A stretch of DNA of 64,000 nt from assembly GCF_026914185.1 (NCBI RefSeq), contig NC_070559.1:7299501-7363500 (forward strand), in the 5' to 3' direction. Both the position numbers and the translations under genes were made by a program. The notes under the pieces were generated by a model that did no database searches, was not told the DNA's origin, and worked only from the letters and a program-made list of their open reading frames with translations. Source of the DNA: Puccinia triticina. Lineage: Eukaryota > Basidiomycota > Pucciniomycetes > Pucciniales > Pucciniaceae. Of the stretch, positions 46,420 through 57,800 are shown one piece after another (the first letter of the stretch is position 1; every line of letters begins with the position of its first letter).

Positions 46420-47803
46420 ATGGCCTCAACTTACAAGATCGTCACTCTTCCCGGAGATGGTATCGGTGCGTCGTATGGGCTGAACGGGCCACTTGTGCTG
46501 GCGAGAGGCTGATGGAGATTTTGCAAGGCAGGCCCGGAAGTCATCGAACAAGCAACCCGAGTCTTGGATGTCATCTCGGAATCTGGAAAAGTCAAGTTTG
46601 AAGTGGAAGCTTGCGATTTCGGCGGCATTGCCATCGACAACCACGGTAACCCACTCCCACCCTCCACCCTCCAAGCATGCCAAGCGGCCGATGCAATCCT
46701 CCTGGGTATGTCCATATCAGTTCCTACTTAACTCGGTGTACCAGGCGCATCACTCACATGCGACTTACGTACTTAATCTTTCTATCTATGGCCTGTCGAT
46801 CAAAGGCTCGGTTGGAGGACCGAAGTGGGGTGTAGGCAAAGTGCGACCTGAGCAAGGCTTACTAGAGCTGCGGAAAACCCTTGGCCTATATGCCAACATT
46901 CGACCTGCACTGTTTCCCTCCGAGTCGCTCGTCCAGCTATCGCCTCTCAAAGACTCGATCGCCTCTGGAACCGAGATCATCGTGGTACGGGAACTGATTG
47001 GAGGAATCTACTTTGGCCAACGAACCGAGGCAACCTCCTTCGAGGCCGACGGCGGAGAGGCCAGCGTAGCGAAAGATGAGTGTTCCTACAGTGTCGCCGA
47101 AATCCAAAGGATCGCACGAGTGGCAGCTTTCTTGGCCATGACCACATCACCTCCCATGGCCGTTCATTCGGTCGACAAGGCCAACGTTTTAGCAACTTCT
47201 CGTCTATGGCGAAAGGTCGTCACCGATCTGTTTGCCAAGGAATTCCCTCAACTGGCCTTGGACCATCATCTCGTCGATTCAGCTGCCATGTTGATCTGCT
47301 CCAATCCTAAGAAGCTAAACGGAATTGTGCTGAGTAAATTGCGCTTGTTTTTTTTTTTTTTTCTGAATTCTAGCTATGGCGGGTTGTTGACTTACCATGT
47401 TTCCGCGACAGCCGAAAACCTCTTTGGCGATGTTCTCAGTGACGAGACATCTGTGATCCCAGGCTCACTTGGGCTTCTTCCCTCAGCTTCCTTGGCCGGA
47501 ATCCCAGACCGCAAGTCGAAATGTCTAGGAGTCTATGAGCCAATTCACGGGTCTGCCCCTGACATCGCTGGCCGCGGGGTCGCCAATCCTGTCGGTACGA
47601 TCCTTTCTGTCGCGCTCATGCTGAGATACTCCTTGGGTCTCGATCGCGAAGCGGAGCAAATCGAGCTCGCCGTTCGTCGAGTTTTGGACTCTCCAGAAGC
47701 AGGTGGCCATGGCTTACGAACCGCTGATCTGAAAGGACAAGCATCAACCAAGCAGCTGGGTGATGCTGTGGTCTCAGCTCTCAAAAACATCCTATCTCCC
47801 TGA
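46420..47803 (+). CDS. LEU2: 3-isopropylmalate dehydrogenase (379 aa)
   Basis: Third leucine-synthesis step: oxidative decarboxylation of 3-isopropylmalate with NAD. Four exons join in frame: 46420-46465, 46532-46705, 46806-47333 and 47412-47803 (all junctions phase 1). Motifs in order: [11 protein letters not shown] at the N-terminus, [18 protein letters not shown] (substrate Arg), [24 protein letters not shown] (catalytic Lys region), VDSAAMLI with the catalytic Asp, then [24 protein letters not shown] and [18 protein letters not shown] (metal and NAD site). Length matches fungal Leu2. The exon before the third intron ends NGIVL and continues TENLFGD. Confidence 0.97.
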
Positions 47804-48494
47804 TCAAGCTGCCCACTTTCACTAAACCTACGCATTTTCCGAAAGATCGTTGTGCTTGCATATGTAAACGTATCTTGGTTAATGCATACACATATTTCAT
47901 CCTTTTCCCCATCGAGCTTGACAAAGCCTCTCTGGAGGAGAGCCCCGCAGGGTCTCTGTGCCTCGCGCGAAGGGCGAGCCTCCGACTAGGTTCGTTTCCC
48001 CATAGCCCACAAAAATTCAAGTGGCAGTGAACACCAACCGCATACTTTACAAGGCTAAAACCTGCCCTCCCTATCTGCAGTGAGATCGTAGGCAGACATC
48101 ACTCATCTGAGTTTTCAACCCACGTTAGTAGATGAAGTACTAACCCCCGTTAGTAGATGAAGTACTTCTCACCTGGCCCGATGCATAGCTATGGTGAAGG
48201 GCTGCCTTTGAATAGCCTGCGGCCGGCTTAAAAGAAATATTGGTCAAATGGAAAATTTATTTCCAATCGAATGGTTTACAAAAAAATACACAGCGACTCT
48301 ATTGATGTATTTGTCACTGATAATACATGAAGCTCAGCTTACATAGGAAACTCTATTAAAATCATAATGGTAACCGCGTATTCATGGTTGGCCTGCTTCT
48401 CATGATAGTGGTTTGCAGTTCAGGGGCATCTTTTCCTTGAGGTATCAAGGCGTCCTGATGGAAGAAAACGAAGAGATGCCCGGCTGGATATCGA
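47804..48494. other. Convergent 3' flanks of LEU2 and the GH26-like gene
   Basis: No gene. A 19-base direct repeat (CGTTAGTAGATGAAGTACT) occurs twice around 48124-48165, 31 bases apart. Otherwise AT-rich. Confidence 0.45.
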
Positions 48495-50219
48495 TCAGGC
48501 TGCAAGAAAGCTCTTGAACTCTGATGTCAACGAAGGTGTTTGTGTAGAGACGATCTGATAATCGTACTCTTTATGGTAGTTGAACCACGCGGCGGAAACG
48601 TAGTTCTTCAGCTCGGATCTGGCCGAGGTCACTTGAGAAAGCCATGAAAGTCGGTCGGCAGGAGTGCCTGCGTAGCCAAGCCTGATCCCAGAAGCAAGTT
48701 GTTAGCTGGGGCCAGTTAGATATCTCTCCTGCAATCGTCGAAGAGTCACTCACCCAGTCTCGCCAATGGCAAACATACGCCCATCGACGGCATATTTATC
48801 ATGGAATTCCTTCATCGTGTCGAGAAATTCTTTACCAGTTTGAAGGGATTTAGGATAAAAGTCTATTCCAACCAAGTCAACAGTGGACATGTCATCGGGG
48901 GCATACTCGGCGTAGTTCTCGGCAGTGGAAATATTGGGCGACCACCACATCTTCACGTCAGGAGCAATGCTTTTGCATGCAGCAGCGACGGCTGCCCAGC
49001 CTGCTTTGAAATCCGCAGCATTACCGACGTAGGTCCCATCGGTTTGGTAACTAGAAAGCAAACGATTCATTCAAACAAGAGCAAGCAAAGCATAGTTGTG
49101 AGCACAGGTGGGTTCTGCAAGCGGTCATTTATGATCGGGGCTTACTAGTTCATCTCATGGGCAAAACGAAGCCAGACTGGTATTCCCTCGTCAGTGAATT
49201 TCTTCATTACTTGGGCACTTCATAAGATGGGTATGACAAGCAAAGTATCAGGACCAGTTAAGCCAGCGTTGGAAAGGAGAGAAGATGGAACTTGCATTGC
49301 TACAGCTTGACTATTATCCGAGCTGGTTAGTCCTTTCCAACCCTGAACTGGCATCACCGCCGGCTGGAACACAGCCTTCGAAGCTTTCACGTCATCCAGG
49401 ACCGCAAGGAGTTGAGAGCCATCAAAGAGCGTCCCGCTGACTGCTTGCCCATACCAGCCGTAGGTGGAAGATGTGTGTCCGATGGCAGAGTTGATCGAAG
49501 CCATGGTCTGCCTAGTTCCTCCCGCATCACCACCGTCTGGAAGAAATCCAAGACTGACGGGAAGAACTCACTATTAGGGAGAATCTGGCACTTACTCGAA
49601 GGAAATTCAGTGATATGCAAGGACTCACTAGATGCCCGCATGATTAAGACTGTTGGCGTCTAGACCCAAGACTGCCGTGCTGGTAGATGCAGTGCCTGAT
49701 GAGACAGGGACAGAAGCGGGAGTCGGCGAGGCCGGTTCTGCCGTGGAGTCACCGCTGACATTCACTGACGCCGAGATGGGCAAAGCCGATGATGCGGTGG
49801 AGTTTGGCGAGGCTACTGGCACAGTCGAGTTTGGCGTAGCCACTGGTACGGTTGAGTTTCCGATACCAGTCTGGTTGGTTTCCGCCACGGTCTGGGGGGT
49901 GGACTGACGCCCGGCAGACCTCGCAGGTGATCGACTGATACGCTCATGATCTGGGCAGGAAAAGAAAAATAAGGCGTGGTTGGTTAATAACTACACCGGG
50001 TACAGCTCACGGTAACCAATCGTGCACAACACTTTTCCTCGAGCATGATAACACAGGGACATTTGGGTAAGGATAGAACGCACCTTTTCTATGGCGATGT
50101 CGTCGACTGCTCGAAGAGGCATGCGACGTGGCTCTTGTCGAGCGACTTTCAATCGAAAAGTCGTCACAAATGGCGCCCAGCACCGCTAAGAAAGTTACGA
50201 AGAACGTGAAGAGAATCAT
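48495..50219 (-). CDS. Secreted GH26-like endo-glycosidase (probable mannanase)
   Basis: ATG 50219 begins a signal peptide (MILFTFFVTFLAVLGAI). The first exon ends at 50084. The next exon carries a Ser/Thr/Pro linker with duplicated NSTVPVA(T/S)P units, probably O-glycosylated, then GLDANSLN. The catalytic part runs through YGWYGQAVSGTLFDGSQL, FQPAVMPVQGW, the acid/base Glu in WLRFAHEMNY (near 49155), FKAGWAAVAAACK, MWWSPN, VDLVGIDFYPKS and the nucleophile Glu in FAIGETG (48750), ending ELKNYVSAAWFNYHKEYDY. The HEMN plus GETG pair fits clan GH-A family 26 of fungi. The substrate (mannan or another beta-glycan) is inferred. Several introns are placed only approximately, in particular around 49510-49630. 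Confidence 0.7.
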
Positions 50220-50859
50220 ATCTAAATAATTAATTTTGGCTCTAAAGGGTGGAATAGGTGTTGCCGCAAAATACCCTGCAAATGGGGCACTTCTTATAGG
50301 CCGATGCACACCTCTTAGGTCATTATAATGCACATGTTGACAAGTAGATACTGAGAGATGGTCAACCGGATTTTCTGGGCAGGTCCAGAGAATGTTGCCG
50401 TTCGCCCAAGCAGATGTCCTATAAGCACTAGTGGGTGTGTTACAAAGAAGATCTAGAGTCTGCAGCAGCGATCGATGATTTCATCATCTGTGCTGGTGTT
50501 TGCCATCTTTGCCCTCTGTTTTGCTCGTCAAAGAGCCGGACGGGTTGCATTTCCAGCGACTACTATGAGGGTCTTCGTGCATCGACATCAGTACACCGAC
50601 CCAGCGAGCAGCATGATCTCGCGTCTCCCAAGCTTTGTGACGAAAGCTTCGACATAATCTTTGCCGTTAGCAACAAACGGGAACACTTCAACCCTTGAGA
50701 TATCCCGTGCGGGATATCCGGCAAGCAATTTGCAATGTCCGAGGGGGCATCCGGGATATCCGGCATAGGTCCACAGATCACGCCAGATATCCGTGATCCA
50801 AGTGTCTCAAACCTGCGGATATTTCTGGATCCCACATTCCTATCACATTCCTATAGTTA
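50220..50859. other. 5' flank of GH26-like gene with a GATATCC-rich repeat
   Basis: The promoter of the minus-strand gene lies at the left. From 50695 to 50830 the palindromic motif GGGATATCC/CCGGATATC recurs (five times), suggesting a short decayed element; I could not set its ends. Confidence 0.45.
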
Positions 50860-50991
50860 TAGGGATGGCAATTGGGCCGCCCAAGCCCAACCGGGTTCAG
50901 GCTTTAGCTTTTTGGGGAAATTTGTGATGTTGGCCCAACCCAACAGACCCACAACCATAGTTGGGTGTGCATGTGCTGCCCCTGTGTGCGC
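50860..50991. repeat. hAT terminal repeat fragment
   Basis: Begins TAGGGATGGCAATTGGGCC and continues with GCCCAAGCCCAACC and GTTGGCCCAACCC, closely like the right end at 4255. No partner end follows; it is cut by the LTR-like sequence starting at 50992. Confidence 0.6.
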
Positions 50992-51210
50992 TGTGAGAAC
51001 TCCTTTGGGATGGGTTGGCAGTCCTTTGAGGGGGAAATAACAATATGATATTCCAGCTAAGTAATACTACTGTTACGGGTGGTTTGAAAGACCTGCCCCT
51101 CTATTATACTACAGAATTCTGACAACAAATTTATTTATTGTTGTGGCGTGACTTTTATGACGGAGAAAACTTGTATGTAGTAGTCTCTATCAGACCTAGA
51201 GCAGTTTTAA
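50992..51210 (-). repeat. LTR end fragment, inverted relative to 55.6-55.78 kb
   Basis: The reverse complement matches 55571-55777: shared blocks are CTGATAGAGACTACTACA, CCACAACAATAAATAAA, TAGAGGGGCAGGTC and CCCAAAGGAGTTCTCACA. Both copies diverge right after TTCTCACA, which therefore is the likely LTR 3' terminus. Confidence 0.65.
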
Positions 51211-52151
51211 CAAGGACAAGATGCGTATACAACCTCTATATGGCGAGATGGGCAAAGAATATAATCAAGTGAGAATATGTTTTGTTGGGTTTTTAATGGT
51301 TTCAGCAGAGGGAAATGATGATGGAGTGTGGTATGAGATTTCTATGTTAATGTATGATGACTGTGTCTTCCGTGATGATGGCAAAATGATGACTGGTGAC
51401 CACTGAGCTGGGGTGCCTGGGTCATGCTGGAAAAATGGTGGGAGGAGGGCCTCCTTATATATTCTTTTCTGAGTTATTTTTGCTGGTGAGGGCTGCACTC
51501 GAGGCATTTCTGCTGGTGGTGACCCTGTGGATTGCACTGCCTTCTGCAAGGGGTGCATAACTTAAACTGATGTTCCGCATGACAATGTGTGATTTGTACT
51601 TTTTAAGGCAAAGTCCACCTAGGTTGGTTGCACTGCCAAAGTGGAGGCTTTCTGACCGCATGCATTGATGTAAGGTCCGTGCAAATCTGTTGAGTTGTTG
51701 AGTGGAGGCCTAGTCAATGCAGTTTCCAACGCGCAGGTTGCGTGAGGTGATCTGTAGCTAATGGTGGAGGCCTGCCTAACTAGTAAATCTAACTATACTC
51801 TTCTATATATGCATGCCTTTTATGATTTATATGAATTTCCACCTGGGTGTGGCCTGTACTAAACCTATAATTGTAACCAAATTCTAAACTAAAAGAGCTA
51901 GCTGGGTAGTTGAAGTGAGTGACTAGGGTTAAGTTTCTATTTAGAATCTATTTCTCTAATAATATTCTATCATATGCTAGTATTGTAGGCTGTGAGTTGA
52001 GGTTTTGGCAGTTTTGTTGCGCGCAACAGATCTGGATCACCACAGCGCCCAGGTGGCTGCCGGTGGTGGGCTGATGATAAGTCACCAGATTGATGTTAAA
52101 CTAGGTAACTTAGTTGTGTTCTTGTTCCTTCTGTTTTCTCTGCTACATCTA
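51211..52151. other. AT-rich stretch without gene
   Basis: Only short frames. Likely LTR or retroelement remnant, but nothing specific is seen. Confidence 0.35.
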
Positions 52152-52337
52152 AGGTGTTCAAAGTTGAAATCATAAAATTTTCATTACATAAAATCATAAA
52201 ACTTTCAAATGATGATTTTATATGTACCATTTTAGAAAGGTTGCTCTAATTTGAGTGTTTGGGTGTACATATTTTTTTCAGCTTAGAATTTTATTTTTAT
52301 GGTGTTGTGATTTTATGCAAGTCACCTTTGAACACCC
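52152..52337. mobile_element. 186-bp MITE with TA target duplication
   Basis: AGGTGTTCAAAG at the left and its inverted partner (CTTTGAACACCC) at the right form 12-bp ends with one mismatch, both flanked by TA (52150-52151 and 52338-52339). The AT-rich interior has repeated ATAAAATCATAAAA motifs. TA targeting indicates Tc1/mariner-type mobilisation. Confidence 0.7.
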
Positions 52338-52415
52338 TAATCCATGTTCAATCAGTTTCAAACACATTTCATGTTTTTACATTTCACCTGAGTCATCTTT
52401 CCATCAAACTTGCAT

Positions 52416-52664
52416 CAAGACTGCACATATTAAGCTACACTAAGCTTTGTAGCTTTGTAATTTAGCAGTTTTTGGGGCTGCTGAGCTAATCTTACAATGT
52501 AGCTGATAGTAATCTACAATTACAGCTACAAAGTTTTTTGAGAAAAAGTAAATTTTAGCAGACTAATACTACAGCTAAAGCTAATAGCCTGGAAATCCAG
52601 TGGCTCTGATCAGCTATAGCTTCTAGCAGAGCTAATGTAATTCAGCGTAATATGTGCAGTCTTG
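52416..52664. mobile_element. 249-bp MITE with CAAGACTGCACATATTA ends
   Basis: Perfect 17-base inverted ends. Flanks CTTGCAT and CCTGCAT (6 of 7) suggest a 7-8 bp target duplication. The interior holds many TAGCT/AGCTA inverted motifs (AGCTACA, TGTAGCT). No frame. Confidence 0.7.
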
Positions 52665-52936
52665 CCTGCATTGTGTCACAGTCCACTGGCTCAGGTGCAG
52701 TGTCTGTTCTTTATATTGGCTGTTTTCTTTCCTCTTTCTATGGCTGATGTGAAATGAATCTGATCCTTCTACAACCACTCCCATTCAACCCTACATCATG
52801 TCTAGTGATGGCTCAGCCCCAGTCTAGCTTATCAATTGACTGGATGTTTGACTTTGACCACAGAGTGGAGGACTTCCTGTGGGCTTAAATACTTGATCTG
52901 GAGGGAAAGGCTCAACCTTACTGACACCAGGGAGGG

Positions 52937-55777
52937 ATCTGTTGCACTCTATAGAGAGTGCCAGACCATAATTTTGTCAGTTGCTTGGTATGATGTGAGT
53001 TCAATGTCAACTGTAACTTTGTTCAACCTTCTTCCCAATACAAGGGTAACTGCAGGTGAAGTTGTTGTGAAATGACATGTCACTCAATGTCAACACATCA
53101 TTATCTCTCTGTTGAATTTTACACAAACCCGCGCGCGTACATTTGTGTGACACAATTTGTCACATAAAACCACACAGTTTACATGGTTTTGTGATAGTTG
53201 GCCCCACAGCGCCAAAGTCAAACCGTAGTACCAGAGCAAAATCAGACCTACCACTAGAGCTGACACTTTGCACCCGGGTACCCGCGGCGGGTCTGGGTAC
53301 CTGCCTGAATTTTGACCCAGAATAGACACCCGCACCCGCTGGCAGTTACCTGTGTACTTCCATGGGTACCTGCCCACAGGTACCTAGTACCCGCCAATGG
53401 TCACTAGGGGCAAGCAGAGCTGTGCAGAATGGTGATTTGTGCGCAGGTACCTGCCTGAATTTGGACCCAGACTGGAAACCCGCACCCGCACCCGGCGGAT
53501 ACCTGCGCACTTCCACGGGTACCCGCCCGTGTACCCGCCAACGGGTTATAGGGACCAGCTCTACCTCCCACAGTATCACTACACTCCATCTAAAGTTTTA
53601 AGCATGTGTAATAGAAACAAATTAAAAAGAGCTGGCAGCTTTTTGGTGTGTGCCCTGAAAATAAATACAAAAACAGTTTCAGAGAAACCTACTGGGTATG
53701 GGTTTCCAAAGAGTTCAAAAATTGGGATAATTGAAATATGAGAAACCTTGGTCAAGCTTGAGGATCAAGTAAACCTTATCATTAAATTGGCCTAGTTTTC
53801 AGCATAGGTATGGCATACATCTACACAGACGTTGCACCACACATTTGGTATGATTCCAGTTCTTATAAACTTACTTTGTGGCAGACATGAGACTGCCTTC
53901 CAACCAGCCTCTAACTGAGATCCAACCAAATCTATGACTGATTTCAGAGATGGAACTTGCACACAAGTGCCAAGGAAACTCCCATGGTGACCACATTATG
54001 AAAAAGACTTTTAAAGTATAGCAACTTCAGAGGATCAGCCAACCAGTGGATGAATCCTAGTGAGTGATGTATTTCTGCCATTATATTAATGGGCAAGGAG
54101 AGTGTTTTGAAATCAAATTTCTATTCCTCAAAAACAGGGAAAAATCTAGGAAAACCTGTGTAACATGCAATTTGACTCCCAGCAATATGAAATGTGAAAA
54201 TACCGGATTTATTTTTCCCTAACAATTTTACAAAGTGATGGAAAATTTAAGAATTTTAAATTCTGAAGTGTGAATAGCTTATCATTTGGGAATATGCACC
54301 TTGTTTAGTACAGGACTACAGATTGTACAATTATCATACCTTTACCCACAACTTACTCAAAAATGCAGTTTTGAGAGGCACAAGAAAAATCAAGGCAAAA
54401 GAGGTTGGATTGGTGGATATCAACAGGCACTTCAATATCCCCTTGCTTCCAAAACCAGATGGAGAAAAAATATGACAGCTTGTCTGAGAACTCCAAGGTG
54501 AAAATTCAATTCTTAAATGCTCACAAACATCTCAGCTTGGGTTATGTATGCCTCTTGTCTTTGAGATTTATTGTCTTCACATATTTGTCATATCTATTTC
54601 CTGTGTATTTCCTCCTGCACAGAGGATTCCTTAGTCACAGGTACCTTTTTTCCATGTGCATGGTGCAACAATGTGGTGTTTATTGCTCTTATCACTTTTT
54701 ACTTAAGTAGCACAGGATGTCATATAAGACTTTGGTACTGCAGTCCTACTGTATCCAGAAGATTCAATTATTTGCTGCACAACAGCAGGATTGGCACGCA
54801 CATGTGAGGAAAAGTGTTAAAAGAACTTTGTGTCTGGGGGCTTGAAGGTGGGCACAAGTGAACTATGGGCGCGCAGGGAAACTTGGATTGGTTATGTATC
54901 CTCCCAAAGTCCCCCGATGTGGTGTGCCAAATCTGTTTCAAGTATCAAATTACATAAAGTGATGGTTGAATACATGAGAAGGAGATATATTCTTAGATTT
55001 ATTATTGCATAATTAGATTCTGAAGGTCATTTAACCCCTAGTCACTCACTTGAACCACTAGGATAGCTCCACTCAGTCAAAAGTTATTTGCATTAAAAGG
55101 TTTTGTCATAACATAATTACATAGTATAGGATTATAGTGATAGTACATATTATTTCATCTAGGCACAAGTACATAGTTAGGGTGTAGTTTCTACAGGTGC
55201 ACACATGTACCCCTGTATGGTCGCATGACATCATCAATCACATGTTGGATCACACATTTATCAGAAGGCTCACTAGCTAAAATCCCTCAACGGAAGCTTC
55301 CATGCAGCAAAAATCCCTCACAGGAGAAGTCACACCAGCATAAATCCCTCAACTGACTTCCCCACAAGCAAAAATCCCTCACATTTTACTATATAAGGAG
55401 CCCTTCCTCCCCCCTCATTTGAATTCAGCATGTGAATAGCAGCCACCAACCAACCAGTCACTCATTCATTTAACAGTGCAATCTCAAACATCCACTCACC
55501 CAACACCTGTGATCATAATCAGGTTCTTAAATCGCTTGTGTCATTGCACATCATCTGCATTGTTTGATCTAAGTCTGATAGAGACTACTACACATAGTGA
55601 TCTCTATCAAGGTTTTGCCACAACAATAAATAAATTTTGTTGTCAGAATCCTTGTGTAGTACAATAGAGGGGCAGGTCCTTCAAACCACCCATAACATAA
55701 ATATTGCTCAACTGCAAATATCATATTTGTTATCTCCCCCTCACAGAACTGCCACCCGTCCCAAAGGAGTTCTCACA
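52937..55777 (+). repeat. Probable long LTR (~2.8 kb) of a retroelement
   Basis: Starts TGTTGCACTCTATAGAGAG right behind a purine tract (CAGGGAGGGATC), a classic polypurine-tract/LTR junction; the same junction occurs inverted at 59372. A TATA-like CTATATAAGG is at about 55391, preceded by four ATCCCTCA repeats at 55280-55380. It ends TTCTCACA at 55777, where similarity to the copy at 50992 stops. A GGTACCC-type MITE sits inside (53255). No adjacent gag-pol was found, so the assignment is tentative. Confidence 0.5.
53255..53563. mobile_element. 309-bp non-autonomous hAT-like element
   Basis: Ends TAGAGCTGACACTTTG and (reverse complement) TAGAGCTGGTCCCTAT, with GGGTACCCG-rich subterminal DNA. 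Flanking octamers CCTACCAC and CCTCCCAC match at 7 of 8. Two internal near-duplicate blocks (GGTACCTGCCTGAATTT) lie at 53298 and 53445. Same end type as the elements at 24681 and 59545. Confidence 0.75.
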
Positions 55778-55910
55778 TCTGGTGTCCCAACAGTGGCCTA
55801 CAACCTTCAGAAGATTGACAAGTCAACTGATGGATCCCTGCAACTGACACATAATAGCAATGAACAAGTGAAGGATTCAAATGCGGAGTCTCACCTCAAC
55901 ATAACATTTG

Positions 55911-56155
55911 AAGATATGATCTCAACTGATGTGATCTTAACAGAGGTGATCTTAAGTGATGTGATCTCAACAGATGTGCTCTTAACCAAGGTGCTCTCAA
56001 CCAGAATGTGATCTCAACCAAGGTGATCTCAACCAAGCAGAATGTGATCTCAACCAAGGTGCTCTCAACCAGAATGTGTTCTCAACCAAGGTGCTCTCAA
56101 CCAAAATATGCTCTCAACCAAGGTGCTCTCAAGCAGAATGTGATCTTAACCAAGT
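55911..56155 (+). repeat. Minisatellite with CTCAACCAAGGTG units
   Basis: Roughly a dozen tandem units of about 19 bases alternating TGTGATCTCAACCAAGG and TGCTCTCAACCAGAA variants. It begins inside an open frame (55637-56011) that has no recognisable domain. Confidence 0.8.
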
Positions 56156-57139
56156 CATCTTCACCTCCACCTTAAACACCAATCTAACTCCACCTTAACT
56201 CCATATTAACCCCATGGATCATCATCCAGTAAATTTGGTATCAATCATGCTAGATGGATGGATCAAGAGAGCAAGAGTCAATCACACCCACGGGGTCCAT
56301 CAAGACCTTAAACTGATTCCATAGTTGTGAAGAGGAAAAGGGTCCATCATGACCATAAACTGATTATATAATTGTGAAAAGAATGGTCCTGCATGACCAT
56401 AAACTGCAACTCCAATCAGCTAGGACCTTTATCAACATGAATTGCTGGATCAAAAGGAATAGAAATCAGCAGCTATGCCGAGGACTTACTGGCACAACCA
56501 AGACTGAAATGAATGAAGAAGAAAATAATTATGGCTCATACGGGATATCCTATCTCAATCTTCTAGACCAAGTAGTTTATCAAATTGACAGACATGGAAA
56601 CGTGGAGAGACACCCAAGGAGGTAAAATATTGGATGACATTTGGCCCTTTGTTATATAAAATAGAAGTATAGTTAGGCCTTAAAAGGAAGGCGATGTAAT
56701 GGAATGGAATCTGTCAGAAACATCAACCACATTCCTTTTCTTTGGGCCAATGACAGTGGTACGGAGTTACCAGGAGAGCGTTAGGATCCTTTGATTCGGG
56801 AGTGGCAGAGGGGGAAAAGGTTTACCTAGGACATACATATACTAGAATTTGAAATAACAGAAGGAGACTAGATCAGAAAATAGAATACCTGTTTGGATTT
56901 GAATCAACACCACACCAACAACTTATCTGAGGAACACAAGGAATAGGAGAGAAGGATACAAAATTTGGTAGAAAAAACAAGGATTTACCACAAAATCCAT
57001 GGACTAGAATTTCAGACAGGCATGACAAGACAGAAGACGGGATGAAAAATTTATATCATGGAGAAGAACAGAAGACACAACATGGGACATTCATCAATTT
57101 CATTTTTGAGGAAGGTAGGTTATTTCCACCCTCAGGTTT
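56156..57139. other. Gene-free repeat remnant
   Basis: No supported gene. A repeated CATGACCATAAACTG phrase occurs at 56340-56405. Retroelement debris is likely, without proof. Confidence 0.35.
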
Positions 57140-57800
57140 GGGCAAACCTGAGGGTGGACATTGGCAAGTCGCTGGTACATGTACTGGGACTTGAGGAACA
57201 GTGTTTACTGTTCATCACACTAGGGAAGACCCAGCTGACTCCCAGTACATGTTGGCCATCATGCTGGGCCTATCCAAGCCTCGTAGGCAGTATAAACTGC
57301 CCATCAAGATCAGATAGGCCCAGATCAATGACCAGCAGGTGCTGGTTGTTGGGCTAGGGCTTCTCTGGCTCAATGGCAAGCACAAACTAGTCTTGAGTTG
57401 GCAGAGGCCGCGCTTGGTGACCAAAATGCACTGGTCATCAGCACCCTGGCTCTTTGAACTCAAACTCAAATCAAAATTATTCATCAAGCCTGGGAATCCC
57501 TTGCGCAATGACCAGCAAATGCTGGTCATCTATCTGGGATTTCACAAGCTCAGTACATGGCGGGCGTGTTTTGCCATCAGGGGGACAGAGATTTCCTGTA
57601 CTTGGGACTCTGTTTGACCCACAAGTGGTTGACGACATGATGGCGGGGCGTACAATGTCTGCCAAAGAGCCGGCAGGCACACCGGTCAGATGGCCGGTGT
57701 AATAGCAGTATCAATGACAGCAAACAGATCATCCACACGACCAGGGCTGTCTTGATGACAACAGAATGGGTGGCATTGTGAAGAGCCCCCCACATGCCAT
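57140..57800. repeat. Palindrome array with ATGACCAGC...GCTGGTC units
   Basis: Hyphenated palindromes follow each other: CAGGTTTGGGCAAACCTG, CCAGTACATGTTGG-type, GGCAGTATAAACTGCC, GACCAGCAGGTGCTGGTT and GACCAGCAAATGCTGGTC. Spacer DNA differs. The half-site ATGACCAG is close to that of the arrays at 18.6 and 25 kb. Confidence 0.65.

Noticed and set aside
46493..46531. Start of LEU2 inside the first intron at 46493
   Set aside because: The spliced exon 1 from 46420 supplies the conserved TLPGDGIG motif in frame with GT-AG sites.
52836..53075. Possible short coding region before the LTR at 52937
   Set aside because: The frame runs across the purine-tract/LTR junction and has no domain.
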